Origin: Sulfuricurvum sp. | GTDB lineage: Bacteria; Campylobacterota; Campylobacteria; Campylobacterales; Sulfurimonadaceae | Direction: 5' to 3' | Length of the DNA stretch: 45,835 nucleotides | NCBI GenBank assembly: GCA_028718525.1 | Contig: JAQULP010000016.1 | Location: forward strand, 1-45,835 | Part shown: in pieces, positions 1-6,688 of the stretch | How the letters are laid out: every line of letters starts with the position of its first letter | How positions within the stretch are numbered: the stretch's first letter is position 1 | Made by a program: the position numbers and the translations under genes | The notes under the pieces: model-generated | The model's database searches: none | What the model was told of the DNA's origin: nothing | What the model saw: the letters and a program-made list of their open reading frames with translations, nothing else

Positions 1-195
1 TAAACCCGTGAGAACTCTTTTTCCTTATCCTGCAATTTTAACGCCCATGCATATAGTATGTGCAACACAAGGTTATGCTACAGAATAAGATCTACCTTTA
101 CCCACTCCTCTTCTAGAAACCTAACTTACACCATCATCACACACATCTACTAAAACCCCTACCGACAATCGTTCTCAGATAATGAACTTCGTAAA

Positions 196-217
196 TCCTA
201 ATCTGACATGATTAGGA
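196..217. repeat. Perfect 8-bp inverted repeat
   Basis: TCCTAATC at 196-203 and GATTAGGA at 210-217 are perfect reverse complements around a 6-bp spacer (TGACAT). The form suits a dimeric repressor operator or a small hairpin. No T-run follows, which argues against a classic terminator. It lies about 380 bp before the FadL-type gene, so a direct role there is not obvious. Confidence 0.5.
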
Positions 218-536
218 CATTTAAAACTTACCATCTATCTTTATTGACTCTATACGCACCGTAACATATTGGTGTTGGCGTTGATCTATCACAAAAACGT
301 CACACATGCTGTTACTTTTTTTCTCACTATTATTTCTTTTGAAATTTGTATTATCTGTACATTACATTCATATATCGCCTATATATTCACTCTACATAGG
401 TCTAATTTGTAAAAATGACGTTTATTATATTTTCTTGAGTCTATTTAAAGCGTCGTATTACATTTATGATTTCTATTATAAGAAAAATATATAGTGTGAT
501 ATTTTCTTGTTAAGTTCTGATTAATTTTATCAGCCC

Positions 537-542
537 TATAAT
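537..542 (+). promoter_or_regulatory. Candidate -10 box for FadL-type gene
   Basis: A perfect TATAAT lies 54 bp before the start codon at 597. There is only a weak -35-like TTCTGA at 515-520, in line with the poorly conserved -35 regions of Campylobacterota sigma-70 promoters. A strong ribosome binding site (TAGGAGAG) sits just before the ATG. Confidence 0.5.
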
Positions 543-596
543 GTGGGAGTAAAGGGGCCGGTAATCGGTTCACATCTATAACTTGTAGGAGAGTTA

Positions 597-1892
597 ATGA
601 AACGTTCAATCAAAATCGCGGTAGCCGCTGCTATCGCTCTAAGTAGCACATCTGCGTTCGCAACCAATGGAGATCACCTAATCGGTTTAGGTGCAAAAGC
701 ACGCGGTATGGGTGGAGTCGGTATCGGTATGTCACACGGGGCAGAATCAGCACTTGCAAACCCTGCAATGATTACAACGGTTAAAGGGACTGAAATTTCA
801 TTCGGCGGCACTATTTTCATGCCAAAAGTTTCTGCAAACATGGGAGCGGGCTATACGGATAGCGCTTCAGATATGAGCATGATCCCTGAAGTTTCTATTG
901 CATCTAAAATCAGCGATAATTTTTATATGGGTGTCGGTATGTGGGGAACTGCCGGTATGGGGGTTGACTATCGTGATCAAACCGGATTTACATCCAACAT
1001 GAATATGGTTACCAATCTTCAATTGATGCAATTTGGATTGCCAATGGCCTATAAAATGTCAAGCTTCAGCCTTGGTGTAACTCCAATTATTCAATACGGT
1101 GCATTGGATATTAACTACAAAACCGATACTAACGGTGATAATGTACTCGAAAACTACGGTGCTGGCGTAGCTCAAGATTTGGCATTCGGTTATACTGTGG
1201 GTGCGTCACTTGATATGGGTGATTTAACATTGGGTGCTGTGTATAAATCAGCGATTGAAATGGAGTATAAAGGTCAACTTTCAAGTGCAACCGCTCCATT
1301 TGCTGCAATGGGAATCTTTCCAGGTACTATGAGCGATAAATTGGAACAACCGGTTGAACAAGGTGTCGGTGCATCATACAAAATGGGTGGAAGCACTGTT
1401 GCGGTTGATTACAAACAAATCAAATGGGCTGAAGCAAAAGGGTATAAAGATTTCGGTTGGGATAACCAAAATGTATTGGCTGTCGGTTACGAGTATGCGG
1501 GTGAAGGTTTTGCATTCCGCTTAGGTTATAACCATGCTAAAAATCCAATCAAAGATTCTGGTGCAATGACATTGGCACAAGCCGGTGCAGCTGCAGGAGC
1601 AAAATATAACACTAACTCTCCTACTCAAGCACAAATGATGCCGTTTTTCGGTGGAAACGCTATGAATATGTTCAATTTGCTTGGCTTCCCTGCAACGGTT
1701 GAATCTCATTATACCGTGGGTGGTAGTTTTGACCTTTCAAAAACAACTTCATTGGATTTAGCGTATGTTTATGTACCGGAAACAACAACAACCTTGATGA
1801 CAATGCCTAACATGGCTGGACCAAGCGATATGTCTACGTCCGTTAAGCATTCACAATCAGGACTAAGCGTTCAAGTTAACTACAACTTCTAA
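597..1892 (+). CDS. FadL/OMPP1/TodX-family outer-membrane channel
   Basis: The 431-residue protein has a signal peptide (residues 1-22, cleavage after SAFA) followed by the family hallmark: an N-terminal hatch region (NGDHLIGLGAKARGMGG, then a segment ending LANPA). The rest alternates in beta-strand fashion and ends in an aromatic residue (VNYNF), as outer-membrane barrels do. FadL-family channels move hydrophobic molecules such as long-chain fatty acids or aromatic hydrocarbons across the outer membrane. The gene is followed by a hairpin and two exported DUF302-like proteins, so it may form a functional group with them. Substrate cannot be assigned. The AGGAGAG ribosome binding site fixes the start. 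Confidence 0.9.
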   Translation: MKRSIKIAVAAAIALSSTSAFATNGDHLIGLGAKARGMGGVGIGMSHGAESALANPAMITTVKGTEISFGGTIFMPKVSANMGAGYTDSASDMSMIPEVSIASKISDNFYMGVGMWGTAGMGVDYRDQTGFTSNMNMVTNLQLMQFGLPMAYKMSSFSLGVTPIIQYGALDINYKTDTNGDNVLENYGAGVAQDLAFGYTVGASLDMGDLTLGAVYKSAIEMEYKGQLSSATAPFAAMGIFPGTMSDKLEQPVEQGVGASYKMGGSTVAVDYKQIKWAEAKGYKDFGWDNQNVLAVGYEYAGEGFAFRLGYNHAKNPIKDSGAMTLAQAGAAAGAKYNTNSPTQAQMMPFFGGNAMNMFNLLGFPATVESHYTVGGSFDLSKTTSLDLAYVYVPETTTTLMTMPNMAGPSDMSTSVKHSQSGLSVQVNYNF

Positions 1893-1906
1893 GAAATGTT
1901 TCTTTT

Positions 1907-1924
1907 CTCTCCCCCTCGGGAGAG
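1907..1924 (+). terminator. Hairpin after FadL-type gene
   Basis: CTCTCCC (1907-1913) and GGGAGAG (1918-1924) form a perfect 7-bp GC-rich stem with a 4-nt loop, 14 bp after the stop codon. The T-rich stretch downstream is weak (CACTTTTT about 15 nt later), so termination may be partial. Confidence 0.5.
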
Positions 1925-2010
1925 GTTCACAATCCCTTCACTTTTTAAAACGATAATTAGAGACCAAAAGAAGTTTGGCTGTCATTATCGTTTCTTTGAT
2001 GGCTTTGTGA

Positions 2011-2016
2011 TAAAAT
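2011..2016 (+). promoter_or_regulatory. Candidate -10 box for DUF302-like pair
   Basis: TAAAAT at 2011-2016 lies 60 bp before the ATG at 2076. Transcription from here would place a small 5-bp hairpin (TTGGG 2031-2035, CCCAA 2039-2043) in the leader ahead of a strong GGAGGAG ribosome binding site. Confidence 0.3.
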
Positions 2017-2075
2017 ACCCTTTTGAAAGATTGGGCAACCCAAAGCTCGAAAAGCGATACCACGGAGGAGAACAA

Positions 2076-3086
2076 ATGTTAAAAAAATTATTGATGGGTG
2101 CTGCGGCACTTTCACTTGCTGCATCAGTAGCGTTCGGTGCTCAAGGAGCCAAATTTTTTGTCGGTGAAGGCGACAAAACAGAAGCGTACATGAAATTGGT
2201 CAACGAGAAAGTTCAACCTCTGGGTTTTGTACTCTCTGATCCGCACGAACGTATTAACGATGCGTATAAAACTAAATGGGGAACAGAGTTCCAAACAGTA
2301 AAAGGTGAGAAGGTTAAACACCCTGATTTCGATCCTACATTTAAAGAGACATTGGATAATCTTGGGTTTTTCTCTATTACCAATGATAAAGTAATCGGGC
2401 CGTTGTTGATGAAAGAGCCTTCTCTTGGCGGGTTTTCACCGTTTAATTTACATATTTACAAAAAAATGGGTGAAAATAAAACCTATGTCGGGCATGTTAT
2501 GCCAGAAACGATGCTTAATATTGTAGGGGCTAAAGATAAGTCAGTTCGTAAACAATTCATTGCTTCGTTTGTTGAATTGGATAAATTGACAGCAGCAGAA
2601 ATCGGTTCAAAAGTAAAAACGGTAAACTACAAAGCATTGCCTAAAAAACCGATGATGACGTTTGAAATCCCGGTTGACCGTGCTGGAAGCCTTGATTCTT
2701 TTATCAGTGATTTCCAAGGCAAATTCGAAGAAAAATTTGAAGAAAATAAATACATCATTGCCGGTTATAAAGATGTAAAAGCGGCGATGACCGATAACAA
2801 CGTTGAGTTCGGACGATTTGATGCGTATTGGGTCTATTCACTATGCCATTTCCGATTCTCTGAAGGTATTTTTAACAAAGGCCGCCCGGATGCAGGTACT
2901 TTTGCCCCATGTTCAATGTACATGTATATTGAAAAAGGATCCAATAAAATGATCGTCGGTATGCCGCGTTTGGAAAACTGGATCGCGGTTATGGGACTTA
3001 AAGATCCTAAAATGGTCGATTCTATTCACAAATTGGATAAAGAGATCACTGGAATTATGGTAGAACTTGGAGGAAAAGAGCTGTGA
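2076..3086 (+). CDS. Exported tandem DUF302-like protein
   Basis: I place the start at the ATG at 2076 because it has a GGAGGAG ribosome binding site and begins a clear signal peptide (MLKKLLMGAAALSLAASVAFGA). The upstream open frame from 1896 runs through a terminator hairpin and is not real. The mature 314-residue protein appears to be an internal duplication. Each half has a long helix-strand region ending in a block resembling DUF302: FSPFNLHIYKK...VGHVMPETML in the first half and FAPCSMYMYIEK...VGMPRLENWI in the second. DUF302 proteins are small periplasmic or cytosolic proteins of unknown function. The stop overlaps the next gene's GTG start, so the two are translationally coupled. The family assignment is from memory of the motif. 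Confidence 0.7.
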   Translation: MLKKLLMGAAALSLAASVAFGAQGAKFFVGEGDKTEAYMKLVNEKVQPLGFVLSDPHERINDAYKTKWGTEFQTVKGEKVKHPDFDPTFKETLDNLGFFSITNDKVIGPLLMKEPSLGGFSPFNLHIYKKMGENKTYVGHVMPETMLNIVGAKDKSVRKQFIASFVELDKLTAAEIGSKVKTVNYKALPKKPMMTFEIPVDRAGSLDSFISDFQGKFEEKFEENKYIIAGYKDVKAAMTDNNVEFGRFDAYWVYSLCHFRFSEGIFNKGRPDAGTFAPCSMYMYIEKGSNKMIVGMPRLENWIAVMGLKDPKMVDSIHKLDKEITGIMVELGGKEL

Positions 3087-3880
3087 AAAAATTAGTAGCA
3101 TTTATTGCAGTAGCACTTGCATTGGCGTTCACAAACGCGAGTGCAGCGATGACTTCAGCGTATAAAACCGGTGAATATGTAGATGTAGATTCTGCTAAAG
3201 CGAAACTGGCATCCGCAGGGTTGGAAGTTGTAGGAACGTATAAGGTTGATGCCGGTACGACTATCCTTTATACCAACAGTGCATTAAAAGCGATGGCCAA
3301 TAAACCATCACGCGGCTTGGCGGCTGTTGGACGTATTCTTGTTGATGATGAACACAAGCAGATCAGCGTTGCGAATCCGGTTTATTTCGGAAAAGCATTC
3401 ATGCAAAAAGAGTACAACAGTGCAACATCATCGGCTGTTTTGGCTTCACTCGAAAAAGCGTTCGGCCCACTGAAAGATTCGGACGACAAATGGGAATTTG
3501 ATGATTTGGCAGGATACCATTTTATGATGGGGATGCCGTATTATGAAGATATGGGTGTTGTCGGGGAAGGTTCAACGGCTGATTTGGTTGCTAAAGCTAA
3601 AGCTTCAAAAGGGAGTGTCGCTGTAGTCAAAATCGGTGATGACCGTTATGTCGCGTTTGTAGAAATGGATCGCCGTACCAATGGTTTTGTGAAAAAAATC
3701 GGTACGCAAAACGGTCAATTGTTACCGTGGGCAGTGTTGATTGAAGATGGACAAGCAAAAGCGTTAAGTGCAAAATATTTCATCGCTATCAGCTATCCGT
3801 TACTTACAATGACAGAATTTATGAAAATTGCTACCGTTCCAGGCGCAATTGAAAACGATCTGAAAAAAATCTTCAAATAA
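3083..3880 (+). CDS. Exported protein of unknown function, DUF302-like
   Basis: The GTG start at 3083 overlaps the TGA of the preceding gene (GTGA), so this is the second gene of a two-gene operon. A signal peptide (residues 1-21, ending TNASA) precedes a 244-residue domain. Its N-terminal part (VDVDSAKAKLASAGLEVVGTYKV...ILYTNSALKAMAN) resembles the helix-strand arrangement of its neighbour, so both probably descend from one fold. There is no Cys, no haem motif and no membrane segment after the signal. Function is unknown. The position after a FadL-type channel suggests a periplasmic carrier or chaperone for whatever that channel imports, which is inference. Confidence 0.7.
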   Translation: MKKLVAFIAVALALAFTNASAAMTSAYKTGEYVDVDSAKAKLASAGLEVVGTYKVDAGTTILYTNSALKAMANKPSRGLAAVGRILVDDEHKQISVANPVYFGKAFMQKEYNSATSSAVLASLEKAFGPLKDSDDKWEFDDLAGYHFMMGMPYYEDMGVVGEGSTADLVAKAKASKGSVAVVKIGDDRYVAFVEMDRRTNGFVKKIGTQNGQLLPWAVLIEDGQAKALSAKYFIAISYPLLTMTEFMKIATVPGAIENDLKKIFK

Positions 3881-3889
3881 ATTCTCTCC

Positions 3890-3910
3890 TTTTCCCTCTT
3901 TGAGGGAAAA
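3890..3910 (+). terminator. Hairpin terminator
   Basis: TTTTCCCTC (3890-3898) and GAGGGAAAA (3902-3910) form a perfect 9-bp stem with a 3-nt loop, 10 bp after the stop codon of the second DUF302-like gene. The A/T-rich ends of the stem and the following ATTCTTC make it a plausible factor-independent terminator for the 2076-3880 operon. Confidence 0.65.
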
Positions 3911-3962
3911 ATTCTTCAAAATTCGTTATACTCATTAGTAAGATTTATATTAAGGCTGAGCT

Positions 3963-4382
3963 ATGGCTAGTGTCTACAAAGATCCAAATTCGGATGAGTG
4001 GTATTATCCTGATCAAGGTTACATTCTTAGTGAAACGGATGAACATGGGATTATTCTTTACGCCAATGACCTTTTTTATGAGATCGCCGGATATAAACCA
4101 GAAGAGTTAATCGGAAAACCTCATAACATTGTTCGACATCCCGATATGCCGAGAATTGCTTTTAAGGGGCTGTGGGATGATTTACGGAACAAAGGTTTTT
4201 GGACGGGGTTTGTCAAAAACAGACGAAAAGACAATGGGTACTATTGGGTATATGCTACCGCATTGAGAAAAATAAATCCAGACGGCAGAGTTACCTATCT
4301 TTCGGTACGGGTCAAACCTTCACGAAGCGATGTTGAAGCGTGTACGAAACTCTATGCAGAGCTATGTCTGCAAGAGAAATAA
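3963..4382 (+). CDS. CetB-like single PAS-domain energy-taxis protein
   Basis: This 139-residue protein is almost entirely one Aer-type PAS domain. The signature is strong: DEHGIILYANDLFYEIAGY, then NIVRHPDMPRIAF and FWTGFVKNRRKDNGYYWV, the segments that hold FAD in Aer and in Campylobacter CetB. There is no membrane or signalling domain. In C. jejuni, CetB works with the separate membrane signaller CetA, which carries HAMP and methyl-accepting domains. No CetA gene is adjacent here, so the partner must be elsewhere. The gene ends exactly one base before the end of the convergent mrp gene. Redox-sensing FAD binding is inferred from family motifs. Confidence 0.85.
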   Translation: MASVYKDPNSDEWYYPDQGYILSETDEHGIILYANDLFYEIAGYKPEELIGKPHNIVRHPDMPRIAFKGLWDDLRNKGFWTGFVKNRRKDNGYYWVYATALRKINPDGRVTYLSVRVKPSRSDVEACTKLYAELCLQEK

Positions 4383-5423
4383 TCAGAGACGAAAACGGGA
4401 TGATTCGAGCATTCGATCGACGATGGATCGGTAATACTCTTTAAGGGACTCAGAACCCAATGCGATTGGCGGTTCGCCGTTATCTGAACCTTCTCTGATC
4501 TCCATATTCAACGGGATCTGCCCCAGTAAAGGGACGTTGTAGCGTTGGCTTAGCCGTTCGCCTCCGCCGCTTCCGAAGATATCGTAACGGGTACCTGTGT
4601 CCGGTGCAATGAAGTAACTCATATTCTCAACCAAACCGGCAATCGGAACGTGAATATCTTGGAACATACGGATGGCACGACTCACATCATCACTGGCAAC
4701 CAACTGAGGGGTTGTGACAATGACTCCGGCGGTTAGCGGGAGCTCTTGTGCCATGGTTAATTGGATATCACCCGTACCCGGAGGCATGTCGATAACCATA
4801 AAATCGAGTTCTCCCCACGCTACATCTTCCAAAAATTGAATTAGGGCTGATACCGCTACCGATGAACGCCATACAAGTGGAGTATCGCTTGTGGGCGTCG
4901 TCAGTGCTACACTCATGATTTTAATACCGTAATTTTCGCTCGGGACAATTTTATTATCATCGTTCCAGCGGATCTTCTCCAAATCGGTATTCGTCAGACG
5001 AGGGACATTGGGTCCATAGACGTCGGCATCCAATATCCCAACTTTGTACCCTTTTTGGGCAAGGGCAATCGCAAGGTTGACGCTGACGGTACTTTTTCCA
5101 ACACCGCCTTTTCCGCTGGTTACGGCAATAACATTGGCAGCGTAAGGGGCACGGTTATTCGGAGCCGCACTGTTGCCGTAATTGATATCCTTTTTTACCG
5201 TCCCTTTTTTGGTAATGTGCAGTTCGCTAAATTGATCAGCAAGAGCAGCTTCAATTGCCGATTTTACCGTAAGATACGATTCGTCACTTACGGTGAGAAG
5301 CTCAATATTTGCGGAACCGTTTGTAACTTTAGCCTCGGAGATGAGCTTCAACTCACCCAGTGTACGATTCAGACCCGGGTATGACAATGTTTGGAGGGCA
5401 TCTTGTAATTCTTTAGTGTTCAT
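4383..5423 (-). CDS. mrp: Mrp/ApbC-type iron-sulfur cluster carrier ATPase
   Basis: The protein has an N-terminal MIP18/DUF59 domain (about 1-85) and a ParA-like P-loop ATPase with the deviant Walker A SGKGGVGKST at about 103-112, followed by DADVYGPNVPR and VIDMPPGTGD. Such proteins carry and transfer Fe-S clusters. I prefer the ATG at 5423, which has an AGAGGAA ribosome binding site at good spacing, over the in-frame GTG at 5444. It overlaps the upstream gene by 11 bp, so the LRV, unknown and mrp genes are one operon. Odd point: where many Mrp proteins have a C-x-x-C cluster-bridging motif after NMS, this one reads NMSYFIAPDTG and has no Cys there. Confidence 0.9.
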   Translation of the reverse strand: MNTKELQDALQTLSYPGLNRTLGELKLISEAKVTNGSANIELLTVSDESYLTVKSAIEAALADQFSELHITKKGTVKKDINYGNSAAPNNRAPYAANVIAVTSGKGGVGKSTVSVNLAIALAQKGYKVGILDADVYGPNVPRLTNTDLEKIRWNDDNKIVPSENYGIKIMSVALTTPTSDTPLVWRSSVAVSALIQFLEDVAWGELDFMVIDMPPGTGDIQLTMAQELPLTAGVIVTTPQLVASDDVSRAIRMFQDIHVPIAGLVENMSYFIAPDTGTRYDIFGSGGGERLSQRYNVPLLGQIPLNMEIREGSDNGEPPIALGSESLKEYYRSIVDRMLESSRFRL

Positions 5424-5787
5424 AAGGGTTTCCTCTTGCTTCACGGGCTAAAAGGGCTTTAGTCCCATTGGATTTTTGGGCAAGCTTAGCGAGCGGCATT
5501 CGTGCATGGGGGTAGTTAAGACTAAGGCGATGATAGTTTTGTATGCGTTCATCGATAAGGGTATTAAGTGATGTTATTACCCCCTGAAGCGTACCGATTT
5601 TATTGGATCCGTTGAGCAAATCTTTGATGAGCATCTCACGCGAATGCATTTGTAAATCAAGACCGTTGTTTCGTCCTATGGTGATAAAATCGGCTGCACT
5701 GAGGTAAAGGCCGGAAAAAAAAGTATTCAAAAAATGATTTTCAAGTGTTAAAAATTCGCTTCGCTCTTCGTGGTGATGTTTTTTCAT
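5413..5787 (-). CDS. Conserved-looking unknown protein between LRV and mrp genes
   Basis: This 124-residue protein has no family I recognise. It begins MKKHHHEERSEF, is mainly helical and basic, and has no Cys, signal peptide or membrane segment. Its ATG overlaps the stop of the upstream LRV gene by 4 bp, with a GGAG ribosome binding site inside that gene, and its stop overlaps the mrp start. The tight coupling supports a real gene and suggests a role linked to the Mrp iron-sulfur carrier, which is inference. Confidence 0.75.
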   Translation of the reverse strand: MKKHHHEERSEFLTLENHFLNTFFSGLYLSAADFITIGRNNGLDLQMHSREMLIKDLLNGSNKIGTLQGVITSLNTLIDERIQNYHRLSLNYPHARMPLAKLAQKSNGTKALLAREARGNPYEH

Positions 5788-6389
5788 CCACGTTCTCCTA
5801 GATTGGCTATAGCTGCTTTGCTGACATCGGGATCATTGTCGTTTACTAATACGGATATGATCTCTTTAGGTGCGGCACGGTTTTCGGCTAAACGCATTCG
5901 GACCATCTTGTCGTTGTCATCACATAAAATCTTTAGGAGCTTTGGCGGGGTATTCGGGTTACCTGAAAGACCGTCTCGTACAATTTTTTCATCACTAAAA
6001 AATTTTTCCAAAACATCACTTGGCGTTGAGGGGTTTGAAGCGACAAGTGCACGGACCAAATTGATTGAATCGGTTGAGAGATGGCGAAGTACCTCTACCG
6101 GGGTATGAGGATTTTTGGCAACCGCCCAACGAGCACCCATATCGATAGGATTGCTGGCAATATCAATTAAAAGTTCAACCATGACAGGGCTGTACTCTTT
6201 GTCACGTTCGTACACGGAAGTACGCAAAGAGAGGTTCATCGCCACTTGTCCTACGATCAGTTTGTCGTTTTTAAAAGCATTATAAATAGCTTGCACTTCT
6301 TCAATCGGAAGGGTCTTGTCTTCTAATAATTCGATAAGTTCTGCGGTATCGGAATTGGCGAGGGCGTTTTGTAATTTTTCAGTACTCAA
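5784..6389 (-). CDS. Leucine-rich-repeat-variant (LRV) protein
   Basis: The C-terminal two thirds of this 201-residue protein is a run of about 24-residue helical repeats with the LRV/HEAT-like pattern N-P-x-T-P-x-x-(V/L)-L (NPHTPVEVLRHL, NPSTPSDVLEKF, NPNTPPKLLKIL, then a divergent NRAAPKEIISVL). LRV proteins were first found beside nitrogen-fixation genes and some carry an Fe-S cluster, but the N-terminal Cys cluster domain is absent here. The start is an unusual TTG at 6389, chosen because AAGGAG lies 5 nt upstream and no ATG gives the full repeat region. It is the first gene of the operon ending in mrp, so a scaffold role in Fe-S metabolism is plausible but unproven. Confidence 0.8.
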   Translation of the reverse strand: MSTEKLQNALANSDTAELIELLEDKTLPIEEVQAIYNAFKNDKLIVGQVAMNLSLRTSVYERDKEYSPVMVELLIDIASNPIDMGARWAVAKNPHTPVEVLRHLSTDSINLVRALVASNPSTPSDVLEKFFSDEKIVRDGLSGNPNTPPKLLKILCDDNDKMVRMRLAENRAAPKEIISVLVNDNDPDVSKAAIANLGERG

Positions 6390-6408
6390 TTAGACTCCTT
6401 ATACATTT

Positions 6409-6551
6409 ATTGTGATAAAAATAATCGTCATACTATCAAAAAGTGATTAAATTGTAAGTATTAATTATAGAGTATAAGGGATTAAAAAGAGTAGTTTTAT
6501 AAGAAAACGTAAAAAAACATCGAATCATTATAAGAGCAAAAATTGTGATAA
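6409..6551. promoter_or_regulatory. Two copies of ATTGTGATAA in a divergent intergenic region
   Basis: The 10-mer ATTGTGATAA occurs at 6409-6418 and 6542-6551 in the region between the divergent LRV and rhodanese operons. TGTGA is half of a CRP-type site, but neither copy has a good second half. They are candidate regulator half-sites only. Confidence 0.25.
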
Positions 6552-6595
6552 CAATGTAACATTTTGTAATACTGTAGTGCGTATGAAAAAGCAAT

Positions 6596-6609
6596 TTAAC
6601 AGTTATTAA
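6596..6609. promoter_or_regulatory. Candidate CRP/FNR-family site before molybdoenzyme operon
   Basis: TTAACAGTTATTAA reads as TTAAC-N4-ATTAA, one base from the symmetric TTAAC-N4-GTTAA bound by the Campylobacter CRP/FNR-family regulator NssR. Its centre is 22 bp before a TATAAT box, overlapping where a -35 box would be, as for an activator at a promoter lacking a good -35. The regulator identity is inference. Confidence 0.35.
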
Positions 6610-6621
6610 GAGTCTCCAACC

Positions 6622-6627
6622 TATAAT
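6622..6627 (+). promoter_or_regulatory. Candidate -10 box of rhodanese-molybdoenzyme operon
   Basis: A perfect TATAAT lies 61 bp before the rhodanese start codon, with no recognisable -35 box at the right distance. The next genes follow with gaps of 9 bp or overlaps, so this could serve the whole 6689-13439 operon. Confidence 0.5.
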
Positions 6628-6688
6628 GAGTATGGTAATTCCGTAAATTAACGCACAGTTGTGTGCACATTAAAAAGAAGGAGCACGG

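Larger units (their letters stand above)
1..596. other. Gene-poor AT-rich upstream region
   Basis: No convincing gene is visible. The only open frame (306-494, 62 codons) encodes a low-complexity Phe/Leu/Tyr/Ile string with no good ribosome binding site, so I do not call it. The stretch contains a perfect inverted repeat at 196-217 and, near its right end, the promoter and ribosome binding site of the FadL-type gene. The left end may be the tail of an intergenic region whose flanking gene lies outside the window. Confidence 0.6.

Noticed and set aside
306-494. A 62-codon open frame rich in Phe, Leu, Tyr and Ile in the upstream gene-poor region
   Set aside because: Low complexity, AT-driven, no convincing ribosome binding site and no recognisable domain.
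1896-2075. N-terminal extension of the DUF302-like gene
   Set aside because: It runs through a terminator hairpin and lacks a ribosome binding site; the ATG at 2076 has both a strong site and a signal peptide.
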